Position numbers and translations under genes: made by a program. DNA of 5,419 nt from Acidobacteriota bacterium (lineage in GTDB: Bacteria > Acidobacteriota > Terriglobia > UBA7540): contig PMYF01000218.1 of NCBI GenBank assembly GCA_003171295.1, positions 1-5,419 on the forward strand. Reading direction: 5' to 3'. Shown here in pieces: positions 1 to 4,786 of the stretch (within the stretch, counting starts at the first letter, position 1; each line of letters begins with the position of its first letter). The notes beneath the pieces were generated by a model. The model saw only the letters and a program-made list of their open reading frames with translations, did no database searches and had not been told where the DNA came from.

Positions 1-27
1 TGGCCGATACACTGCTTCAGGTTGGGC
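1..27 (+). other. Partial attC site (attC0), R' half only
   Basis: The box GTTGGGC at 21-27 fits the R' consensus GTTRRRY, and its reverse complement GCCCAAC is exactly the R'' box at 748-754 of the next site. The matching R'' half of this site lies outside the window, so its stem cannot be checked. The crossover, which starts cassette 1, is expected between G21 and T22. Confidence 0.72.
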
Positions 28-66
28 GGAACGAATGCGCGCCAGGGTTGTCCATACTGGGATGTG

Positions 67-708
67 ATGAGCGAACTTCCAGTCGAGTCGAATCGGAAAC
101 CCACTCTTTGGCGCCGAGTTCGGGTGGTCCGAAAGGTTGCGCTGGGTGTCGCGCTGCTCGGTTTGTGCGTGACCTGGCTGTCAGGCGCTCTGGACCGGCG
201 TCTCGATGAATATTTCACTTCCCGTTGGCCGACCTATGGCAAGTTAGCGGTATGGCCCGAAGACGGGCGGCCTTTCTTTGCGGAAATGGTTCAGCCCGAG
301 AAGGAGAAAATCTGGGGAACACTTCCTCCCTCCGTCCCCCTCAAGATACGCCTCAGCGTCGCTTACGACAACCTCAGGGACAGATTGGGTATGATGAACC
401 CCGCCGCCTACAGGTTTCCGGCGTGCCCGACCCAACGATACGACATGCGGTTTCTGCTTCACCAATGCGCGAACGTAACTGGGAAGCGCTATCTACTTTC
501 AATTGAAGGTTGGAGCCTAACACTCTCGCCGGTCTCTTTCGGCACTACAAACACGCTGAATGGTGCCCAGTATGCGGCCGCTCTTGAAAAGGCAATTAGT
601 GCTGATGGCTGGTTGCTTATCCCCGAAGATGGGAAACTGGTCAAAGTTATTCCGAAGGACAAGTTAGACAGGTATCGAAAAGCTGGACTCGTAAAGGTGA
701 GGAATTAA
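67..708 (+). CDS. Membrane-anchored protein with possible secretin N0/STN-like domain (cassette 1)
   Basis: This is a 213-residue protein of unrecognised family. A basic stretch (W15-RRVRVVRK to about 23) precedes one hydrophobic segment at about residues 24-40, so it is probably a signal anchor with the rest outside the cytoplasm. Residues about 125-200 have the rhythm of secretin N0/STN domains: DMRFLLHQCANVTGKRYLLS (126-145), then LTLSP (151-155), then a helix and a closing strand LVKVIP (191-196). That likeness is judged by eye and is not a firm assignment. The ATG at 67 was chosen because it lies just before the anchor; GTG at 64 and TTG at 22 are in-frame alternatives. TTG 22 is unlikely because it lies inside the attC0 R' box. 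The stop lies 39 bp before the attC1 R'' box. A solitary N0-like domain without a secretin barrel cannot form an outer-membrane pore itself. Confidence 0.8.
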   Translation: MSELPVESNRKPTLWRRVRVVRKVALGVALLGLCVTWLSGALDRRLDEYFTSRWPTYGKLAVWPEDGRPFFAEMVQPEKEKIWGTLPPSVPLKIRLSVAYDNLRDRLGMMNPAAYRFPACPTQRYDMRFLLHQCANVTGKRYLLSIEGWSLTLSPVSFGTTNTLNGAQYAAALEKAISADGWLLIPEDGKLVKVIPKDKLDRYRKAGLVKVRN

Positions 709-747
709 TGCACTCGCCAAGCTCTACGTCAGTGCTGCAAGGCGCCA

Positions 748-839
748 GCCCAACCAACCGGCTTCAGCGAACCGCCGGATTGCGTTTCAGGTGTATTCAT
801 GCGTCTTTGGGCGGCGGTCGCTGAGCCGGCACGTTGAAC
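748..839 (+). other. attC1 recombination site (92 bp)
   Basis: R'' is GCCCAAC (748-754) and R' is GTTGAAC (833-839). The left arm 758-777 pairs with the right arm 812-829 over 18 bp without mismatch once two left-arm bases are left unpaired, a T at 763/764 and an A at 770/771. One-sided unpaired bases are the attC hallmark that directs the integrase to the bottom strand. R'' and R' pair only partly with each other, as expected when the last base pairs come from different cassettes. The loop 775-798 resembles that of attC4. Confidence 0.92.
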
Positions 840-840
840 T

Positions 841-1437
841 ATGGCATGGAGAACCGAAAAGTGGTCTGCGGAGGTCTTCCCTGGCCTCGATAAGATCTAT
901 TCAGAGTACGCCCATTTACCCCGTCGGGAGTTAGCGGTAATTGCAGCGGCTGTTCTCGATGCTGCGTTATCTGAGGTACTGTCGAAACGTTTCGTGGATC
1001 ACGCCGGCGAGATCGAAGACTTCCTCGGACTCGATGGCGATGGACGAGCGCCGTGTGCTGCGTTCGGGGCGAAGATACAGATCGGACTGCTGACCGGAGT
1101 TCTCACGCCGACAGATGCTGGCATCCTCAGAGCGATCAAAGGTATCCGGAATCGATTTGCCCATGAGGTGAGAGCAGATTTCACGTCGAAGAGCGTATTG
1201 CCATTCGTCTTGTCTCTGCATGATCAGTTTGGCGCGCGGGGCCGAGTAATTCTTGATGCTGACTTGTGGCCACAGCAGAAGCAGCACTTAGCAGCGATGC
1301 TGCCACATTTGAAGACAGCTCCCGAAGCTGGAGCTGGGCTGTTACTTGCAGTCCTTTGTGTTTACCAAGCCTATTTCTATCGATTACTGGACCGGACCCA
1401 GAGAGTTTATGCTCGGCCTTGGAACAAGAAGACCTAA
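841..1437 (+). CDS. MtlR-like / HEPN-like all-helical protein (cassette 2)
   Basis: The 198-residue product looks cytoplasmic and largely helical. Residues about 28-110 follow the pattern of the MtlR (mannitol operon repressor) family: a helix starting RRELAVIAAAVLDAALSEVL (28-47), a central FGAKIQIGLLTGVLT segment (75-89), then IKGIRNRFAHE (99-109). The last contains R103-N-R-F-A-H108, an R-x4-H motif with a polar residue after R, which also fits the HEPN superfamily where such a motif can form an RNase site. MtlR members bind MtlD or DNA, whereas HEPN proteins are often toxins; the sequence does not decide between them. No antitoxin or nucleotidyltransferase partner is adjacent. The ATG lies one base after the attC1 R' box, leaving no room for a Shine-Dalgarno sequence outside attC. 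The TAA stop (1435-1437) lies inside the attC2 R'' box. These tight borders are typical of integron cassettes. Confidence 0.88.
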   Translation: MAWRTEKWSAEVFPGLDKIYSEYAHLPRRELAVIAAAVLDAALSEVLSKRFVDHAGEIEDFLGLDGDGRAPCAAFGAKIQIGLLTGVLTPTDAGILRAIKGIRNRFAHEVRADFTSKSVLPFVLSLHDQFGARGRVILDADLWPQQKQHLAAMLPHLKTAPEAGAGLLLAVLCVYQAYFYRLLDRTQRVYARPWNKKT

Positions 1438-1560
1438 CCCGCTCCCTGCAGCCAACAGCCGCCGTCCCTTTTGTCTTCGGCGACTGCCGGAGATTCTCTG
1501 CTCGCTGGCTTCGTCGAGGCTTGGCTCCCGGGCGGCTGTGGCTGAGGGAGGTCGTTCGGC
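1432..1560 (+). other. attC2 recombination site (129 bp)
   Basis: R'' is ACCTAAC (1432-1438) and carries the stop codon of the preceding gene. R' is GTTCGGC (1554-1560), off-consensus at its fourth base. The left arm 1442-1463 pairs perfectly over 20 bp with 1531-1550, leaving G1448 and one A at 1454/1455 unpaired on the left side only. The odd R' is matched exactly by the equally odd R'' GCCGAAC of attC3, so it appears genuine. The loop of about 67 bases carries no gene. Confidence 0.92.
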
Positions 1561-1579
1561 ATATCACATCAATCGCATT

Positions 1580-2167
1580 GTGAAAACAACATTACCTATT
1601 TGCTGCTCGGTGTTCCTTATCGCGGGCGTCGCGTGGGGTCAGGATTCGATGACGCTAGAGCAATTCAATACCTTGGTCGCGGCACCTGGTGACACCAACG
1701 CACTGCGCGCTGAACTGGCATCATTGCCATTCTGGAAGGTTGCCAAGTGCAGCACTGCTTTCAAACTCCCCGATGGTCGGGTCTTCACAGAAGAATCTGT
1801 GGCGACCACGAAAACGATTGGCGGCAAATATATCGTGTGCAGCATGGACTCCCAATACCTCAAAGGGCCCCTACGCGTCGTCACAGCATATGATGAGAAG
1901 GCATCGGCCATAAAGTCCTGGGGGATTGCCGGCGGCAGTCTTGCAGTGAGCACCGTTGTCTTGTACCCCGAAAAGAGGCTCACCGCATCATCCGGCGCAC
2001 ATGAAGAATTTATGGAGATTTCTGTGGGAACCTATTCGGAAACGGAGTCCTTCTCACGAGTGTCGGTGTATAAGAACGGGGTGCTGTCTCTTACGCGTGA
2101 TGCCAGGTACTGGCCGATGAAAGCCGAACCAGGCGGTGCAGCGAATGAGGCTCCGCCCCATCGCTGA
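1580..2167 (+). CDS. Secreted protein, weakly DUF1579-like (cassette 3)
   Basis: The product is 195 residues from a GTG start. That start gives an N-terminus beginning MKTTLP, a hydrophobic core CCSVFLIAGVA and a likely signal-peptidase cut near AWG-Q (about residue 20). Upstream in-frame codons back to 1346 run through attC2 and the end of the cassette-2 gene, so a longer product is unlikely. The mature part looks beta-rich. The run from GGKYIV to LRVVTAYDEKASAIKSWG recalls the DUF1579 lipocalin-like pattern (a GG-Y strand followed by a YD...W strand). This is a weak, by-eye likeness and the function is unknown. The last 14 or so residues (about 181 to the end, Gly/Ala/Pro-rich) are encoded by attC3, because the stop at 2165-2167 lies in its right arm. 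No clear Shine-Dalgarno sequence precedes the GTG, which is 20 bases after the attC2 R' box. Confidence 0.78.
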   Translation: MKTTLPICCSVFLIAGVAWGQDSMTLEQFNTLVAAPGDTNALRAELASLPFWKVAKCSTAFKLPDGRVFTEESVATTKTIGGKYIVCSMDSQYLKGPLRVVTAYDEKASAIKSWGIAGGSLAVSTVVLYPEKRLTASSGAHEEFMEISVGTYSETESFSRVSVYKNGVLSLTRDARYWPMKAEPGGAANEAPPHR

Positions 2168-2181
2168 CCTTGTCGTTAAGC
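2123..2181 (+). other. attC3 recombination site (59 bp, compact)
   Basis: R'' is GCCGAAC (2123-2129, off-consensus at base 4) and R' is GTTAAGC (2175-2181). The left arm 2135-2144 pairs with 2161-2169 over 9 bp, with only G2138 unpaired. It is the shortest site here, close to the lower limit for attC sites, and has a 16-base loop. Its R'' is the exact complement of the attC2 R', and its R' is the exact complement of the attC4 R''. The end of the cassette-3 gene runs through most of it. Confidence 0.86.
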
Positions 2182-2227
2182 GGCGCGGACGTGTGACGAG
2201 AAGCCAGCGGCCTTGTCGAATCAATAT

Positions 2228-3028
2228 ATGGACAGCAAGACTGGCGTTCAGGCTTTGTGGCGGGCTCGCATATCACGTAGTCGCTTGCGCTCGCAACCTG
2301 CATTCAGCCTGATTGAACTCTTGGCGGTCATTGCCGTCATTGCAGTTCTGCTTAGCCTCCTCCTTCCAGCCCTACTCCGCGCACAAAGCAGGGCGCGGCA
2401 GGCCGGGTGTATTCACAATATGCATCAGTTAGGACTCGGGTTGAACCAGTTCATGGCAGACTACCACGTTTATCCAATGTCCATAAACGCCGATTTCCGA
2501 AAGGGTGGGTATCCTGAGCACCACTCGGATTGGATCGATGCCTTGGAATATGAAGGATTGAGCGCGTCGAAGAACAATAGGTTTTACGAGTCCGGCGTTT
2601 GGCATTGCCCGTCCGCCTCGCGTCCCCGGGGCTTTCCAGCAGAGGGCCAATACGGCTCCTACGCCTACAACTCCTACGGGGTGGGACTTCCACAGAACGG
2701 AGATCCCCTTGGTCTCGGCGGACACAGCATGAAAGCTGGAGCAGGAATTTCTCCTCCTCCAGTCACCGAAACGTAAGTAGTCCAACCTGGTGGGATGATG
2801 GCCATCGGCGAGTCGTTCGGAGGCGGGATGGAGTTTCTTCGCGAGAATTTGCAGGCTTTAAACCGTTGGGATGCCTCATCCCGGCATCAAGGCAAAGCCA
2901 GCGTGCTGTTTTGCGACGGTCACGTGGAACCCCTGTCATTGAAGGCTTTGTTTGCCGATATAGACGACGTAGCGCTGAGCCGGTGGAACCGCGATAATCA
3001 ACCTCACCGCGAGCGTTTGACCCCTTAA
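2228..3028 (+). pseudogene. Prepilin-like H-X9-DG protein interrupted by an in-frame TAA (cassette 4)
   Basis: One reading frame runs from ATG 2228 (or TTG 2213) to TAA 3026-3028, broken only by TAA at 2774-2776; repaired, it would be 266 residues. The N-terminus has a type IV prepilin/pseudopilin signal: a basic leader, cleavage site A25-F26, Glu at mature position +5 (E30), and a hydrophobic helix to about residue 50. Next comes a GCIHNMHQLGLGLNQFM segment typical of the planctomycete/verrucomicrobial prepilin-like family, then a WHCPSA segment. After the stop, the frame continues through MMAIGESFGGG to H220-QGKASVLFC-D230-G231, an exact H-X9-DG motif. Such proteins are exported and processed by prepilin peptidase; their role is little known. 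The 182-residue fragment before the stop might still be made, and ATG 2795 or 2798 could restart translation. A point mutation, a sequencing error or genuine readthrough would all explain the stop. Confidence 0.88.
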
Positions 3029-3039
3029 ATGAATTCCTC

Positions 3040-3250
3040 GCTTAACCACTGGGTGCAGGCGACCCCGGATTGCGTCTTCTGTTTATTCCTGAGTCAGTGG
3101 CCCGGCGCGCCTGAGAACATGTGAAAAAATTGGCTTCGAGCATGCTATGTCGCACAAAATCATCACAATCCTTAGGGAAATAAGGTGTGGCTTTGAGGCA
3201 TTCTCTGCGTCCTGGCATTTTTTCACACCTTCTGACCCAGGACGTTAGCC
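3040..3250 (+). other. attC4 recombination site split by an insertion (211 bp, about 90 bp without it)
   Basis: R'' is GCTTAAC (3040-3046) and R' is GTTAGCC (3244-3250). As it stands, the right arm is in two pieces, 3108-3114 and 3236-3240. Removing 3115-3235 joins them into an arm that pairs over 12 bp with 3049-3061, leaving only G3055 unpaired. The rebuilt site is a normal attC of about 90 bp. R'' exactly complements the attC3 R', and R' exactly complements the attC5 R''. This supports both ends as genuine and the middle as later DNA. Confidence 0.85.
3115..3231 (+). mobile_element. MITE-like insertion in the right arm of attC4
   Basis: The segment is flanked by direct CTGA copies (3111-3114 and 3232-3235), consistent with a 4-bp target duplication. 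Its ends form terminal inverted repeats: AGAACATGTGAAAAAAT at 3114-3130 against the complement of 3217-3233, AGAAGGTGTGAAAAAAT, which is 15 of 17 matches. Because the repeats overlap the CTGA copies, the exact ends and target-site length are ambiguous by a few bases. An internal hairpin has CCTTA 3170-3174 pairing with TAAGG 3181-3185, extended by CAC/GTG. There is no ORF of note and the A/T runs differ from the GC-rich surroundings. It would be a non-autonomous element moved in trans; its family is not recognised. Confidence 0.68.
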
Positions 3251-3314
3251 GTTCACTCATACCTTCAGGCTTGCAATCGCCCGACCGGCGCGCATAGTCG
3301 CAAAGCGGAACTCT

Positions 3315-4112
3315 ATGCCTACTGAACCTGAACAGAACAAGCCAATCAAGCTTGTCGACGAATACAAGACAGTGCACGACGAAATCGCGATGTGCCAGAA
3401 GGAGATGCACAAGATGTGGTTGTGGGCGACCATTGCAGCGGGGGCCATTTACACTTGGCTTGCCTCGCACGGCTCAGAAATCAATAATCTTGGTTTCCTC
3501 CGTTGGCTTATCTGGTTCGTTCCGCCAGTTCTTCTCTTTTTCTGTGCCGTACGATACTTGATTTTCAACCAGCGTATTACCTGGCTTGCACAGTACCTCT
3601 TTAGAATTGAAACGGCGGTGTTCGGACCGGACGACAATGTGCCGTTACCCGGGGTTGCTCGCTACCATCAAAAGTGCCTTGAGGAAATGTGTCAGCCCTG
3701 GGAGAAATGGCCGCGTTGGCTGGGACACGCCGCCCAACTCGCCCGGGACGGGGGGCGTCCGTCCGAAGCGCCGACGGCTCCGTCGGACGGCACTACCAGG
3801 GTTTGCCACGCGAGCGTCGACGCCGGCAAAACAGGCGGATGGAGCCGTGCCTGGAAGAGTCAGTTCTGGGTGGGACGGCCGCGAGCCTGGAAGAAGATTC
3901 TTTATTATGGCCAGAGAGTCTTTTGGTGTGTGTTGATCGGTGTTTCCATAGTCGTCTCACTCTGGTTAGCATCCACAAAATCAGAAGACACGCTCTCTGG
4001 TCACGTTACCGATTCCAGTGGCCACCCCGTGAGCGCGGTGACTGTCTCGCTCGATTCCAACCACGCCGTTACCACTGACACTAATGGTTATTTTCACAAC
4101 TTGAGAAGGTAG
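3315..4112 (+). CDS. Three-TM membrane protein with truncated carboxypeptidase-regulatory-like tail (cassette 5)
   Basis: This is a 265-residue protein of unknown function. A hydrophilic, Glu/Lys-rich N-terminus (1-33) precedes hydrophobic segments at about 34-50 and 61-84. A Trp-rich soluble stretch follows at about 85-195, then a third segment at about 201-220. Residues 227-260 (SGHVTDSSGHPVSAVTVSL, then TDTNGYF) match the start of a CarboxypepD_reg-like beta-sandwich. That domain usually spans about 80 residues, but here it stops after about 35, so it is incomplete. The loop at about 144-190 is encoded by GC-rich, repeat-like DNA and may be an in-frame addition. The ATG lies 64 bases after attC4, without an obvious Shine-Dalgarno sequence. 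The stop is followed in the same frame by a second small ORF. A fusion, a worn C-terminus or a natural short form are all possible. Confidence 0.8.
   Translation: MPTEPEQNKPIKLVDEYKTVHDEIAMCQKEMHKMWLWATIAAGAIYTWLASHGSEINNLGFLRWLIWFVPPVLLFFCAVRYLIFNQRITWLAQYLFRIETAVFGPDDNVPLPGVARYHQKCLEEMCQPWEKWPRWLGHAAQLARDGGRPSEAPTAPSDGTTRVCHASVDAGKTGGWSRAWKSQFWVGRPRAWKKILYYGQRVFWCVLIGVSIVVSLWLASTKSEDTLSGHVTDSSGHPVSAVTVSLDSNHAVTTDTNGYFHNLRR
3759..3790. repeat. GC-rich inverted repeat inside the cassette-5 gene
   Basis: CCGTCCGA (3759-3766) and TCGGACGG (3783-3790) form a perfect 8-bp stem around 16 bases that contain a competing inner CCGAC/GTCGG pairing. The repeat lies within a GC-rich stretch bounded by two GGGACGG copies (3745-3751 and 3872-3878). 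It resembles a dispersed repeat embedded in coding sequence, but other copies cannot be checked here. Confidence 0.45.
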
Positions 4113-4121
4113 CAACACGTC

Positions 4122-4388
4122 ATGAACCGCGGGGACCAGCGGGAGGGGATTTTCAGGGATGTTGAGGACCGGCAGAAGTTGCCGCCGACGCCGGGGGAGA
4201 TTTGCCAGAAGAGGGCGCGGCAGGTCTACCTTTCAAACCCGCGATATGGCCGGGTTCACTCACAAGCGATATGGCACGCCGGGTTGGCTAACCAGCGGAT
4301 TGAGCCAATGAGGAGGAGCGCGTTCAGGCTTGTTCCGCATGGGGGCGCCGTTGGCGCGCTCCTCCTCATGGCTCATCCTGGTCGTTAG
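4122..4388 (+). CDS. Possible small second ORF of cassette 5
   Basis: This 88-residue ORF starts nine bases after the preceding stop and in the same frame. It ends with TAG inside the attC5 R' box. The first 55 or so codons are rich in G/C at the third position, as in a coding region, and the product is basic and hydrophilic with no membrane segment until the part encoded by attC5. That part (from about residue 56) is translation of the recombination site. AGAAGG at 4104-4109 could serve as a ribosome-binding site but is 12 bases away. It may be a real small gene, the worn end of the upstream gene, or non-coding. No family is recognised. Confidence 0.38.
   Translation: MNRGDQREGIFRDVEDRQKLPPTPGEICQKRARQVYLSNPRYGRVHSQAIWHAGLANQRIEPMRRSAFRLVPHGGAVGALLLMAHPGR
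4241..4285 (+). repeat. Short tandem-like direct repeat before attC5
   Basis: GCGATATGGC occurs at 4241-4250 and 4266-4275, each followed closely by GGGTT (4252-4256 and 4281-4285). The spacing is 25 bases, with a 4-base length difference in the second unit. It may be the remnant of a small duplication. Confidence 0.5.
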
Positions 4389-4390
4389 AT
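4286..4390 (+). other. attC5 recombination site (105 bp, longest clean stem)
   Basis: R'' is GGCTAAC (4286-4292), the exact complement of the attC4 R' box GTTAGCC, and R' is GTTAGAT (4384-4390). The left arm 4297-4322 pairs with 4355-4378 over 24 bp without mismatch, leaving one T (4300/4301) and one A (4307/4308) unpaired on the left side. This near-perfect arm is the strongest single attC hairpin in the window. The arms contain AGGAGGAG and its complement, which form part of the stem rather than a ribosome-binding site. Confidence 0.94.
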
Positions 4391-4402
4391 GGTGCAACAC
4401 TG

Positions 4403-4786
4403 ATGCTCGCGCGCCTTCACAAACACCTTTTGCTCGCAGCCTCCTTGGCCCTGCTGTCGCAGTCAGGCTGCTTTGGGCAATCGAACATATATTCCTTCAG
4501 CGTTCACACACGGTGGACTGTTGGGTCGTATCCAGCGCAGTTCGGCCTTGAGGGATACAGGATGAATGCCGACGGCTCCTTCGCTGATCTGGTGGCATCG
4601 AACGGGAGTGTTGGTCCGACTACGGAGCACACGTATATCATCCTCGGGCCGAAAGCCTTTTCGGTCCCGTTTCGCCCTCTGTCCGTGGCACTGTGCGGAA
4701 TAGTCCTCGTCGCCGGTCCGTGCTTGCTCCTGACGCGACCTCTGATCCGGCAGCGTAGGAGAGATCATGAAGCGACCAACATCTAA
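4403..4786 (+). CDS. Small exported protein with C-terminal TM anchor (cassette 6)
   Basis: The 127-residue product begins with a clear signal peptide (LARLHK basic start, LLLAASLALL core, about residues 1-25). A short polar ectodomain follows at about 26-90, then a second hydrophobic segment at about 93-110 and a basic tail RPLIRQRRRD. This suggests a small protein anchored in the inner membrane with its middle outside. The tail layout (hydrophobic helix, then Arg cluster) is reminiscent of C-terminal sorting signals, but no VPEP or LPXTG motif is present. C23 follows QSG, which is a poor lipobox. No family is recognised. The ATG is 12 bases after the attC5 R' box, and the TAA lies inside the attC6 R'' box, so the gene fills the cassette. 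Confidence 0.78.
   Translation: MLARLHKHLLLAASLALLSQSGCFGQSNIYSFSVHTRWTVGSYPAQFGLEGYRMNADGSFADLVASNGSVGPTTEHTYIILGPKAFSVPFRPLSVALCGIVLVAGPCLLLTRPLIRQRRRDHEATNI

Noticed and set aside
1181..1567. A minus-strand ORF opposite cassette 2 and attC2
   Set aside because: No recognisable motif, and it spans a recombination site and the opposite side of a well-supported gene.
1346..1579. An upstream extension of the cassette-3 frame (78 codons)
   Set aside because: It runs through the end of the cassette-2 gene and the whole of attC2. The GTG at 1580 gives a textbook signal peptide.
2599..2997. A frameshift explanation for the broken prepilin-like gene, or a separate +1-frame ORF
   Set aside because: The conserved blocks before and after the stop are in the same frame, so a single nonsense codon is enough. 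The alternative frame is Arg/Ser-rich and has no family features.
3108..3120. attC4 ending near 3120, directly after the first right-arm piece
   Set aside because: No GTTRRRY box is present there. The box at 3244-3250 complements the attC5 R'' exactly, and the arm continues at 3236 once the insertion is removed.
4297..4378. The long attC5 hairpin as a rho-independent terminator
   Set aside because: No T tract follows the stem, and the R boxes and one-sided unpaired bases identify it as attC. The same reasoning applies to the other five hairpins.
4403..4475. Cassette-6 product as a lipoprotein
   Set aside because: The residues before C23 are Q-S-G, and the expected Leu/Val/Ile at the -3 position is missing. 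An ordinary signal peptide fits better.
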